Shown here piece by piece: positions 1 through 6,313 of a DNA stretch of 7,956 bases; the stretch's first letter is position 1; the number at the start of each line of letters is the position of its first letter. The notes beneath the pieces were generated by a model. It saw only the letters and a list, made by a program, of their open reading frames with translations, did no database searches and was not told where the DNA came from. This DNA comes from an uncultured Chryseolinea sp. (GTDB lineage Bacteria; Bacteroidota; Bacteroidia; Cytophagales; Cyclobacteriaceae): NCBI GenBank assembly GCA_946478915.1, contig CAMLER010000216.1, forward strand, positions 1 to 7,956, in the 5' to 3' direction. Made by a program: the position numbers and the translations under genes.

Positions 1-23
1 CACCCAAGACCCACTCCCACGAT

Positions 24-65
24 TAACTAATAACTAATAACTAATAACTAATAACGGATAACGGT
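24..65. repeat. Heptamer tandem repeat (TAACTAA)n, left array
   Basis: Four perfect consecutive copies of TAACTAA run from 24 to 51, followed by two diverged units, TAACGGA (52-58) and TAACGGT (59-65). The diverged units grade into TAATC, so the array resembles the reverse complement of the ACCGATT units at 237-264. It lies downstream of the S41 protease gene and outside any convincing coding frame. The period and copy number are read directly from the sequence. Function is unknown; slippage expansion at the edge of a mobile or structured repeat is one explanation. Confidence 0.85.
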
Positions 66-216
66 AATCAGGTGATCCGGCAATAAACGTAAGGCCATGT
101 CGTAAGCAGGTAATCAGTTCGCTTGAGCCAAGTTCGTACAAAATCATGCTCGAGCCAACCGATTACTTCTTTCATACATCCGAAAAACCCGGATGACCAG
201 AATTCTTTGATTAACG
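62..216. repeat. Nested imperfect inverted repeat (MITE/REP-like palindromic element)
   Basis: Several blocks pair in nested order. Positions 62-70 pair with 208-216 (8 of 9), and 71-80 with 189-198 (9 of 10). Positions 97-100 pair with 176-179, and 110-128 with 148-166 (16 Watson-Crick pairs plus one G-T in 19), closing on a 19-nt loop at 129-147. The 97-128 and 148-179 blocks are in one register without gaps; the outer blocks need small offsets. Heptamer arrays flank both sides, giving a structured element of about 240 bp. If read through from the protease gene it would form a long hairpin in the 3' untranslated RNA. No transposase is present. Whether it is a miniature mobile element, an RNA structure or a terminator cannot be decided here. 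Confidence 0.6.
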
Positions 217-236
217 CACAAAAAGCGGAGCCAGTC

Positions 237-266
237 ACCGATTACCTTTTACCGATTACCGATTTA
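237..266. repeat. Heptamer tandem repeat (ACCGATT)n, right array
   Basis: Four 7-bp units, ACCGATT, ACCTTTT, ACCGATT and ACCGATT, cover 237-264. They are in inverted orientation to the left array at 24-65. The TAA stop codon of the minus-strand protease gene (264-266) lies at the edge of this array, so the element begins exactly where the protein ends. Confidence 0.75.
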
Positions 267-1886
267 CATCTCCGTCCGTCTCAGCTCCGGTGGCATGCGG
301 TCAAATAGTTTCAAGGCCTGTTGTAATATTTCGTTCGTTTGGTTCATTACAGGAAAAAAGCCGTCATTGTTCCACAACTTCCGCGCGATCTGAGCCTTGA
401 TATGGACCTTGAATAGTTTTTCTTTCTTGGCCAGTTCTCTTCTATCAGCTTTTACTTTGTTGCGTTCACCGGTTTGTACAAGATCTGCGAGCATCTTATC
501 CGTAACGACAAATTTTTCCAGGAAATGATCAAATCCTTTATCCAATAATTCCTGCTTGTGTTGTTCGCCATATCCAAACGTATACTCCTGAATTGAGGTG
601 GAGGTATAAAGCTCATTGAGATAGTGGCTTGTCAGGGTTGTATCCAGTGGGACAAAATAATCGGGCATGATACCTCCGCCGCCATATACCGTTCGCCCCT
701 TTGGTGTAGTGTATTTTAAAGTATCATTAAACCGGATACTATCTGCATGGAAAAATTCGCCATGATTATAACGGCTGAGAATGTCGCGGGAATATTCATC
801 TCCATCTTCATAGGGTTTTTGTATGGACCGTCCGGTAGGCGTGTAGTACCTGGAAATTGTCAGCCGCAATTCTGAGCCATCGCTTAGATCAAATGGAGAT
901 TGAACAAGGCCTTTTCCGAAACTTCGTCTTCCGACAATCAGCGCTCTGTCATTGTCCTGAAGAGCACCAGCGAGAATTTCAGAAGCAGAAGCACTTCCCT
1001 CGTTGATCAAAATTATCAGGTCGCCCGCTTCAAAATCACCTTTTGAAGTAGACAACGCCTGCGAGTCATACTTCTTTTCCTTTCCATGAGTGAATACGAT
1101 TTTTTTTCCTCCTGCAAGAAAATCATCCGCCATGTCGATCGCAATATTCATATAACCACCCGGGTTGCTTTGCAGATCCACCACAAGCTTAGTCATTCCT
1201 TTTTCTTTCAACTTAGAAAGTGCCTGGTGGAATTCGTCAAAAGTGGTTGCCGCAAAACGGTTAACCTTGATATATCCTATTTCGTCATCCACCATGTAAG
1301 CAACATCAACGGAGTACTGCGGTATCTTATCGCGGATAATGCTATAGTCGATCTCTTCATCTCTTCTCAAAACGGTCACTTTAACTTCCGTTCCCTTTGG
1401 CCCTTTCAATGCCTTCATGACATCGGTGGAGGTGACACCCACACCCGCCAGATTCTTGTCGTCAACCTTGATAATTTTATCACCGGATTGAATACCCAGT
1501 GCTTCGGAGGGCCCGCCGCTGAGGGCCGATACTACCACTATCGTATCATGGAATATGTTGAATTCCACGCCAATACCGTCAAAATTTCCCCTCAGATCTT
1601 CATTTGCCGCGATTCGGTCAGAAACGGGAATATAGGCGGAGTGTGGATCCAGTTTATTCAACATATGGTGGATCGCGTCGTCAACAAGTTTATTGGTGTT
1701 TACCGTGTCAACGTATTCCGTTTGAATTTGAGTTAATACATCCCTAAACTTCTGGACATCCTTTCCAATATCATCCGACGGCTTGCGCGTATTAAATCCC
1801 GCCCCTACGAATACTCCGAGTGCCAGGCCAATACACAGGACCAGCGGGAGTCTGATTTGAAACTTTGAGTTCTGTTGTTCGCTCAT
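264..1886 (-). CDS. S41 family C-terminal processing protease (CtpA/Prc-like), membrane-anchored
   Basis: This serine endopeptidase family cleaves substrates near their C-termini, usually in the periplasm, for envelope protein turnover or maturation. The 540-residue product has one hydrophobic segment near residues 12-31 with a short positive N-side, which fits a signal anchor or signal peptide. A PDZ domain follows at about 98-180 (GIGVEF near 104-109), then the S41 core at about 190-370. The motif GSASASEILAGAL places the catalytic Ser at about 300. The Lys of FGKG at 325 lies 25 residues downstream, the spacing seen in Prc and the D1 protease, and Gln329 completes the usual Ser-Lys-Gln set. 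A GGGG-IMPD segment (402-409) and a charged helical tail of about 130 residues follow, giving a length usual for Bacteroidota S41 proteins. The ATG start sits directly before the anchor. The gene stands alone on its strand, and its stop codon abuts the heptamer repeat. The substrate cannot be inferred. Confidence 0.95.
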   Translation of the reverse strand: MSEQQNSKFQIRLPLVLCIGLALGVFVGAGFNTRKPSDDIGKDVQKFRDVLTQIQTEYVDTVNTNKLVDDAIHHMLNKLDPHSAYIPVSDRIAANEDLRGNFDGIGVEFNIFHDTIVVVSALSGGPSEALGIQSGDKIIKVDDKNLAGVGVTSTDVMKALKGPKGTEVKVTVLRRDEEIDYSIIRDKIPQYSVDVAYMVDDEIGYIKVNRFAATTFDEFHQALSKLKEKGMTKLVVDLQSNPGGYMNIAIDMADDFLAGGKKIVFTHGKEKKYDSQALSTSKGDFEAGDLIILINEGSASASEILAGALQDNDRALIVGRRSFGKGLVQSPFDLSDGSELRLTISRYYTPTGRSIQKPYEDGDEYSRDILSRYNHGEFFHADSIRFNDTLKYTTPKGRTVYGGGGIMPDYFVPLDTTLTSHYLNELYTSTSIQEYTFGYGEQHKQELLDKGFDHFLEKFVVTDKMLADLVQTGERNKVKADRRELAKKEKLFKVHIKAQIARKLWNNDGFFPVMNQTNEILQQALKLFDRMPPELRRTEM

Positions 1887-1918
1887 GTAAATGCGTTAAT
1901 TCGTCTTATCCTACTGCG

Positions 1919-1926
1919 CAAAAATA
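1919..1926 (-). promoter_or_regulatory. Candidate TAnnTTTG -7 element for the protease gene
   Basis: On the minus strand this reads TATTTTTG, an exact match to the Bacteroidota -7 consensus TAnnTTTG, 32 bp upstream of the ATG. The nearest upstream TTG (in TTGACGG) is only 12 bp away, shorter than the usual spacing for the -33 element. The call therefore rests on the -7 motif alone and is weak. Confidence 0.25.
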
Positions 1927-1972
1927 AAGATTGACCGTCAAAGTCTATAGCCAAGCCCATGCCATTAATCGT

Positions 1973-2016
1973 ATTTGACGTAGAATCAAATCTTTTTCTT
2001 AAGAAATTAAATCTTT
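1973..2016. promoter_or_regulatory. Symmetric sites upstream of the RIC-like gene, possible operator
   Basis: Three short patterns sit close together. An inverted repeat ATTTGA-N7-TCAAAT covers 1973-1991. A perfect 12-bp palindrome, TTTCTTAAGAAA, covers 1995-2006. A direct repeat AAATCTTT occurs at 1988-1995 and 2009-2016, 21 bp apart or about two helical turns. A fourth site, TTGAC-C-GTCAA, lies further upstream at 1931-1941. The N7 spacing is one base longer than the FNR-type TTGAT-N4-ATCAA arrangement, so no known regulator is named. Genes for RIC proteins are often controlled by nitric-oxide or oxygen sensors, which makes an operator plausible but unproven. Confidence 0.3.
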
Positions 2017-2074
2017 CAGTTACTCGCTTCAATGCCTGACTATGCCCGAATTTTCAATTATCTTTACGGTTAGC

Positions 2075-2830
2075 ATGAGTAAGACAGCCCTGAAAGATAC
2101 GCGTATTTCGGTCCTTGTGGATCAGAATTATGTGCACGCCTATGTGCTGTATTATTTTGGCATCCGGTTTTTTGAATTTTCAGAGTTAACGCTGGGACAG
2201 GTTTGCAAAAAATGCGGTTTAAAGGTAGACCAGGTGATTCGTGAGATGGAAGACCCATCGCATTTGAGAGAAGCAGACCTTCCGTTGATGTCCTATCCGA
2301 TCGATTTGATCATAGAGTATCTTAAGCACTCTCATTTTCTTTTCATCAAGCATAAGCTTCCATACATCGCAAGACTGGTAGAGAGTTTCAAAGCAAATCA
2401 TGACGATTACCGCGCTGTTGAACGCGACCTCAAAATTGTTTTCCCATTGTTTGTTGAAGATTTCATTCAGCACATCTATGAAGAAGAAGACACTCTGTTT
2501 AGTTTCATAAATTCCCTGGAGCGAACAGCAAAAGAGAAATTTATTCCAACCAAGCTCTATTATTTACTGGAAAAAAATTCTGTACAAAAGTTCGCGATGG
2601 AACACGATGTTCACGATGATGAAATGCGAGGAATACGAACGATAACAAAAGATTACTCACTCTTTCCCAATGCTCCTTTGCACGTAAAAGTTCTTTATAA
2701 TGAATTGAAAGATTTCGAAAAGAGTCTCATAACCCATGCGCGGATTGAAAACGAAATTCTTTTTCCTAAAGCAATGGCACTTGAAAACAAAGTAAAGCAG
2801 TTGTTTTTTGAGAAGATCAAATTTAATTAG
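2075..2830 (+). CDS. RIC/YtfE-like hemerythrin-domain di-iron protein
   Basis: Proteins of the RIC family (YtfE, ScdA, DnrN) carry a non-haem di-iron centre and help repair iron-sulfur clusters damaged by nitric oxide or peroxide in the cytoplasm. Residue numbers here count from an upstream ATG at 2042. The C-terminal four-helix hemerythrin domain spans about 88-250. It keeps every expected ligand position: His98, His120, His144 with Glu148 four residues on, His188, and His232 with Glu236. The patterns IIEYL..SH..........LP, EEED.LF and EN.ILFPKA also match RIC. The N-terminal part (about 25-70) resembles the DUF542/ScdA_N domain in GI and the later TL..VC..CGL..D.VI. It has RFFEFSE where the family usually has the Cys-Cys motif DYCCGG. 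The ATG at 2075 is preferred because it gives the N-terminal length usual for the family; the 2042 start would add 11 mostly hydrophobic residues (MPEFSIIFTVS). It is the first gene of a plus-strand cluster, 46 bp before the next. The fold is well supported; repair activity is inferred from the family. Confidence 0.85.
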   Translation: MSKTALKDTRISVLVDQNYVHAYVLYYFGIRFFEFSELTLGQVCKKCGLKVDQVIREMEDPSHLREADLPLMSYPIDLIIEYLKHSHFLFIKHKLPYIARLVESFKANHDDYRAVERDLKIVFPLFVEDFIQHIYEEEDTLFSFINSLERTAKEKFIPTKLYYLLEKNSVQKFAMEHDVHDDEMRGIRTITKDYSLFPNAPLHVKVLYNELKDFEKSLITHARIENEILFPKAMALENKVKQLFFEKIKFN

Positions 2831-2876
2831 TTTCTGTTTTTTCGAATCCTTCCCTTCAGTCGCGCGTTAACACCAT

Positions 2877-3383
2877 ATGCGAAAAGTAGTATTAAATGTT
2901 GCCGTTTCCCTTGATGGATATATTACCGGCCCTAATGGCGAGTACGACTGGTGCCTGACAGATGATGATTATGGCATGACGGATTTTCTTAATTCTGTTG
3001 ATGCTACTTTGATGGGGGGCAAGACGTATCGGGAAATAATAAAATTTGGTCCCCCTTATCCTGAATTTAAGAATTATGTGTTTACCAGGACGGAAAAAAC
3101 CGCTCCTTACGAAAACATTGTGCTCGTTACTGAAGACATTCCGGAATTTGTCAAATCCCTGAAACACAAGAATGGAAAAAATATCTGGTTGTTTGGAGGT
3201 AGCGAAATCATACAACCCTTAATTGAAGAAAATCTGGTAGATGAAATGATGCTTGCCATCCATCCACTGCTGTTAGGCGGTGGGTTACCTCTTTTCAAGA
3301 ATTTAACGGACCGAAAACCATTTCAATTGTCTGACAGCATAACCTATCCCAGCGGGCTTGTACAACTCATTTACAAGACATGA
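2877..3383 (+). CDS. Dihydrofolate reductase family protein (RibD C-terminal domain)
   Basis: This 168-residue protein matches the stand-alone RibD_C/DHFR-like fold (YwjB and YyaP relatives), predicted cytoplasmic NAD(P)H-dependent reductases. Visible landmarks are the first strand and SLDGYI (11-16), then LMGGKTYRE (45-53). FGGSEI (106-111), a likely dinucleotide-phosphate binding loop, and HPLLLGGGLPLF (129-140) near the C-terminus follow. There is no deaminase domain, so it is not the bifunctional riboflavin enzyme RibD. The FolA signature is not evident either, so classical dihydrofolate reduction should not be assumed. The substrate is unknown. The gene lies 46 bp after the RIC-like gene and ends 3 bp before ruvX, which implies co-transcription. 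Length is normal for the family and the frame is intact. Confidence 0.88.
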   Translation: MRKVVLNVAVSLDGYITGPNGEYDWCLTDDDYGMTDFLNSVDATLMGGKTYREIIKFGPPYPEFKNYVFTRTEKTAPYENIVLVTEDIPEFVKSLKHKNGKNIWLFGGSEIIQPLIEENLVDEMMLAIHPLLLGGGLPLFKNLTDRKPFQLSDSITYPSGLVQLIYKT

Positions 3384-3386
3384 TTC

Positions 3387-3803
3387 ATGGGTAGAGTGAT
3401 TGCTATTGACTATGGTTTAAAACGAACAGGAATAGCTGTCACCGATCCGTTGCGCATAATAGCCACTCCTCTTGAAACTGTTCAAACTGCAACGTTGTTT
3501 GAGTTCCTGATCGCATACACCAATAAAGAAACTGTTGACGAATTCGTGGTGGGAATGCCAAAAAAGCTTTCTAACGAAGATTCTGAAATTGCGCCTTTAG
3601 TAAGAAAATTCGTCGAGCAATTGAAGTTGAAATTCCCTGAAAAGAAGGTACATCTCGCGGACGAACGTTTCACCAGCAGCATGGCTATGAAAGCCATGAT
3701 CGAAGGTGGTATGAAGAAGAAGGATCGGCAGGTGAAGGCGAACGTCGATAAGATCAGCGCTACGCTTATATTGCAATCTTATTTAGGAAGTGTTAATCGG
3801 TAA
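3387..3803 (+). CDS. Putative pre-16S rRNA nuclease / Holliday junction resolvase homologue RuvX (YqgF)
   Basis: YqgF/RuvX is a small RNase H-fold nuclease. In E. coli it is required for maturation of the 16S rRNA 5' end and has also been proposed as a Holliday junction resolvase. The 138-residue product is full length. The fold's acidic residues are visible: Asp8 in AIDYGLKRTGIAVTD, the VVGMPKKLSNED segment (54-65), Asp92-Glu93-Arg94 in LADERFTS, and Asp121 in NVDKISATLILQSYL. The ATG starts 3 bp after the preceding stop, so translation is probably coupled to the upstream reductase gene. Deformylase follows after 50 bp. The family is secure; which of the two proposed activities operates in this organism is not shown by the sequence. 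Confidence 0.95.
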   Translation: MGRVIAIDYGLKRTGIAVTDPLRIIATPLETVQTATLFEFLIAYTNKETVDEFVVGMPKKLSNEDSEIAPLVRKFVEQLKLKFPEKKVHLADERFTSSMAMKAMIEGGMKKKDRQVKANVDKISATLILQSYLGSVNR

Positions 3804-3815
3804 GCTGAATTTTTT

Positions 3816-3848
3816 TTGATGACGATTGTTTCTTATAGATTAAATTTG
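3816..3848 (+). promoter_or_regulatory. Candidate Bacteroidota promoter for def
   Basis: TAAATTTG at 3841-3848 matches the TAnnTTTG -7 consensus exactly, and a TTG at 3816-3818 lies 22 bp upstream, within the broad spacing reported for this sigma factor. The ATG of def is only 5 bp downstream, so transcription from here would give an almost leaderless message. A chance match in AT-rich spacer is the main alternative. An 8-T run at 3810-3817 precedes it, but no convincing hairpin was seen before that run. Confidence 0.3.
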
Positions 3849-3853
3849 CCGTT

Positions 3854-4408
3854 ATGATTTATCCTATAGTAATGTACGGGGACCCCGTGCTTCGTCAAAA
3901 AGCAAAAGACATTGAACCAGGCACCGATTTGCAATCCCTGGTTAACGATATGTTCGAAACCATGCACGCTGCAAGTGGCGTTGGCCTTGCTGCACCACAG
4001 ATCGGCAAAAGCATTCGCTTGTTTGTAATTGATGGTGGTGTTATCGAAGATGAGCCTGGCATGGCCGATTTCAAAAAAGTGTTCGTAAATCCGGTAATGA
4101 TCGAAGAACTCGGCAATCCCTGGGAATACGAAGAAGGATGCCTGAGCATTCCAAACATACGCGAGAAAGTGTCGCGGAAGGAAAGGCTCACCATCCGTTA
4201 TATGGACGAGAACTGGAATGCCAGGGAAGAAACTTTCGACGGGCTCAAAGCGCGTATCATTCAACACGAGTATGATCACATCGAAGGAAAAATGTTCGTC
4301 GATTATCTGACGCCATTAAAGAAGCGACTGCTGAAAGGAAAGCTTTCTGATATTTCAAAGGGTAAGGTCGATACCGAATATCGAATACTGGCTCCGATCC
4401 GAAAGTAA
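3854..4408 (+). CDS. def: Peptide deformylase
   Basis: This metalloenzyme removes the N-formyl group from nascent proteins at the ribosome exit and is usually essential. All three family motifs are intact in 184 residues. Motif 1 is GVGLAAPQIG (42-51). Motif 2 is EGCLS (94-98), with metal ligand Cys96. Motif 3 is HEYDH (138-142), with ligands His138 and His142 and catalytic Glu139. The length fits bacterial type 1 enzymes. The start ATG is followed at once by the usual IYPIVMYGDPVLR opening. The gene follows ruvX by 50 bp on the same strand, and the next gene is convergent. It may be read from the upstream promoter, from a local one at 3816-3848, or both. No anomaly was seen. The native metal is likely Fe2+, as in other family members, which makes the enzyme oxidation-sensitive. 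Confidence 0.97.
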   Translation: MIYPIVMYGDPVLRQKAKDIEPGTDLQSLVNDMFETMHAASGVGLAAPQIGKSIRLFVIDGGVIEDEPGMADFKKVFVNPVMIEELGNPWEYEEGCLSIPNIREKVSRKERLTIRYMDENWNAREETFDGLKARIIQHEYDHIEGKMFVDYLTPLKKRLLKGKLSDISKGKVDTEYRILAPIRK

Positions 4409-4423
4409 TTTTTACATGTCGTC

Positions 4424-4470
4424 ATTTCATTTGGGATGTATAATTCCAATTTACGCATGTGAAATTTTCT
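4424..4470. terminator. Possible terminator hairpin between convergent genes
   Basis: An inner stem TTGGGA (4431-4436) with TTCCAA (4444-4449) pairs at five of six positions plus one G-T, around a 7-nt loop. An outer stem ATTTCA (4424-4429) pairs with TGAAAT (4460-4465). On the plus strand it is followed by a short pyrimidine-rich stretch, TTTCT. It occupies most of the 62-bp gap between the stop codons of def and the MFS gene. The stem is AT-rich and the T tract short, so this is a modest candidate. Confidence 0.35.
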
Positions 4471-5709
4471 CTAATGAAGACGTTGCAAATTTCGCAGAGA
4501 CTTGGATGCCCATCCGGTAATGCCCACGACAACAATGGTCATGCATCCCCCGAAAATGACAGACGGGATCAGCCCTAACAGTCTCGCAGCCAAACCTGAT
4601 TCAAACATCCCTATCTCGTTTGATGATCCAATAAAAATGTGATTTACAGCCGACACGCGTCCTTTCATATTTTCTGGAGTTAACGTCTGCAGCAATGTAC
4701 TTCGGATAATAACGCTGACGCAATCAAATGACCCGCTTAACATCAGCAAAAACATTGACAGCCAAAAACTGGTCGACAAAGCAAACAATATCATGCATAC
4801 TCCGAACCCGGCAACAGCGTAAAGCATGATTTTACCCGTGTTCCTTTTGATTGGGTTGTGCGTGATATAAAATGCCATTGCAAGGGCTCCGACAGAGGGA
4901 GCGGACCGCAATATTCCCAGGCCTTCCTGGCCAACTTTCAGTATCTCATCTGCAAAAATGGGGAGGAGTGCCACCGCTCCTCCGAAGAGCACGGCAAAAA
5001 GATCCAGGGAAATCGCTCCCAAAATAATCGGGTTCTTAAAGACAAAACGCAGTCCGGTCCGAATTTTCTGAATAACTCCCTGCTCTTCTGTTTTTTCAGG
5101 AAGGTCTTTGGTTGATACCGCTGCTGCAAAAAGCAATGCAGCCACCATCAGAGCCGCATCAACAACATATGCCGGTGTAATTCCCCAAAATCCATAAATA
5201 AATCCCCCTAATGCCGGGCCACTGATTTTCGCCGTTTCCCAAAGCGTACTGTTCCACGTAACGGCATTGCTATACAATGCTCGTGGTATTAATTGTGGCA
5301 TGTAGGAAAACAGGGCAGGCGTTATAAAACCTCTTGCAATTCCACTCAAGAATATAACGGTATAGATAGGCGACACGCCATAGCTGAGAAAAAATTTCCC
5401 TGGTTCAATTGTGAAAAACAGGAGTGCCCCTGAGCACAGCACCAGCGTAGCAATGCAAATCATAATGATTTTTTTTCGCTGGACGGAATCGGCGACATGA
5501 CCGGCGTAAAGCGAAACTCCAATGGAAGGGATGGCTTCGGCTAACCCAATTAAACCCAGAGAGAGCGGATCTTTCGTGATCTCATACACTTGCCACGCTA
5601 CCACTACTGCCTGGATCTGTATCGCTAGCGTGACACAAAATCTAGCCAATATGAACAACCGGAAATCAGGAATTTTAAGGGCCTCATATGGCCCGGGAGA
5701 AACACTCAT
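4471..5709 (-). CDS. MFS transporter, EntS-like (MFS_3 type)
   Basis: This 412-residue inner-membrane protein has about 12 hydrophobic segments, the normal MFS length. The loop between segments 2 and 3 carries a motif A variant, GHVADSVQRKK (70-80). The stretch from about 142 to 169 (SNAVTW, then ETAKISGPALGG) and a late TPENMKGRVSAVN are typical of the branch containing the enterobactin exporter EntS. The central loop (about 196-225) is charged and cytoplasmic. Family resemblance favours proton-coupled efflux of a small molecule, but the substrate is not readable. The start ATG overlaps the TGA of the upstream kinase gene (ATGA), implying translational coupling. There is no siderophore biosynthesis gene in the window. 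The frame is intact and ends with TAG. Confidence 0.9.
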   Translation of the reverse strand: MSVSPGPYEALKIPDFRLFILARFCVTLAIQIQAVVVAWQVYEITKDPLSLGLIGLAEAIPSIGVSLYAGHVADSVQRKKIIMICIATLVLCSGALLFFTIEPGKFFLSYGVSPIYTVIFLSGIARGFITPALFSYMPQLIPRALYSNAVTWNSTLWETAKISGPALGGFIYGFWGITPAYVVDAALMVAALLFAAAVSTKDLPEKTEEQGVIQKIRTGLRFVFKNPIILGAISLDLFAVLFGGAVALLPIFADEILKVGQEGLGILRSAPSVGALAMAFYITHNPIKRNTGKIMLYAVAGFGVCMILFALSTSFWLSMFLLMLSGSFDCVSVIIRSTLLQTLTPENMKGRVSAVNHIFIGSSNEIGMFESGLAARLLGLIPSVIFGGCMTIVVVGITGWASKSLRNLQRLH

Positions 5710-6248
5710 TTTTTGATCAACAATTTTTCAATGGCATTAACGGCTTTCTGACGACGTTCATCACCCAGTCCTTTGATTTCGACGCAGGGAACAGGCTGGG
5801 CTTTCATTTCCTTTAAATAAATGCTGTAGAGTTCTTCACGTCGATGCGGATGCTCGCGCTGTGGGTCCGCAACCCAGGGCAGATCGATATAAGTCAACAG
5901 ATATAGGTCGTACGCGCGGGTTGCTATCAGTCTCAGGATTTCGGGATGAGTTTCGCCGAATTTGAAGTCACTCCACACTTTGATCACGTAAAGATTTGTA
6001 TCGCAGAACATCAGCTCCTTGCAGTCCTTTTCATACTTGTCTTCAAGCCTGAGCTGACCGTGCGCGATCGTTAATAGATCGTGTTTTTCATAGGGCCGAA
6101 CGAGATTATCCAGGTATCCCCGGGCATATTCCGGAACCCATCCCGTATTGTAATAAGAGGCTAAAAACTGGCACAAATCAGATTTTCCCGTACATTCTGG
6201 CCCCACTACCGCGACTTTTTTAACCATTGAAGGCTGTTTTAAATTCAT
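5706..6248 (-). CDS. NadR-like P-loop ATPase (ribosylnicotinamide kinase domain, AAA_28)
   Basis: This 180-residue cytoplasmic protein resembles the C-terminal kinase domain of NadR, which phosphorylates nicotinamide riboside to NMN in NAD salvage. A Walker A motif GPECTGKS lies at 16-23. It is followed by VPEYAR (38-43), comparable to the EYGRE-type segment of NadR, FCDTNLYVIKVW (81-92), comparable to the DTD segment, and LPWVADPQREHPHRREE (123-139), comparable to the WVADGLR lid region. There is no N-terminal DNA-binding or adenylyltransferase domain, so it is not full-length NadR. A second ATG at codon 8 is a possible start; the upstream one is kept because the spacer allows it. The gene is upstream of, and overlaps by 4 bp, the MFS gene, and is divergent from the amine oxidase. 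No pnuC, the usual partner in riboside salvage, is visible. The family is solid, the substrate is inferred. Confidence 0.85.
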   Translation of the reverse strand: MNLKQPSMVKKVAVVGPECTGKSDLCQFLASYYNTGWVPEYARGYLDNLVRPYEKHDLLTIAHGQLRLEDKYEKDCKELMFCDTNLYVIKVWSDFKFGETHPEILRLIATRAYDLYLLTYIDLPWVADPQREHPHRREELYSIYLKEMKAQPVPCVEIKGLGDERRQKAVNAIEKLLIKK

Positions 6249-6313
6249 AGGCCGAAAATCGTTTATATTTCTCTAAAATTCGAGGGATACTTGGGTTTCC
6301 AAAATGCTGATTT

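Noticed and set aside
123..308. Plus-strand frame of 61 codons starting with TTG
   Set aside because: It runs through the inverted repeat and heptamer array and into the antisense of the protease 3' end. The start is weak and it has no recognisable family features.
1086..1736. Plus-strand open frame of 216 codons antisense to the protease
   Set aside because: It lies wholly inside the well-supported S41 gene with catalytic motifs on the other strand. Its composition is that of a shadow frame.
3804..3820. T8 run after ruvX as a terminator
   Set aside because: No convincing stem precedes the T run, and def follows 50 bp later on the same strand.
3833..4279. Minus-strand open frame of 148 codons over def
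   Set aside because: It is antisense to all three deformylase motifs and shows no family features of its own.
5469..5476. A8/T8 homopolymers in the MFS gene (5469-5476) and the protease gene (1100-1107) as phase-variation tracts
   Set aside because: Both encode ordinary lysine-rich stretches in intact frames (KK-I in each). Eight bases is short for a slippage switch and no alternate frame is meaningful.
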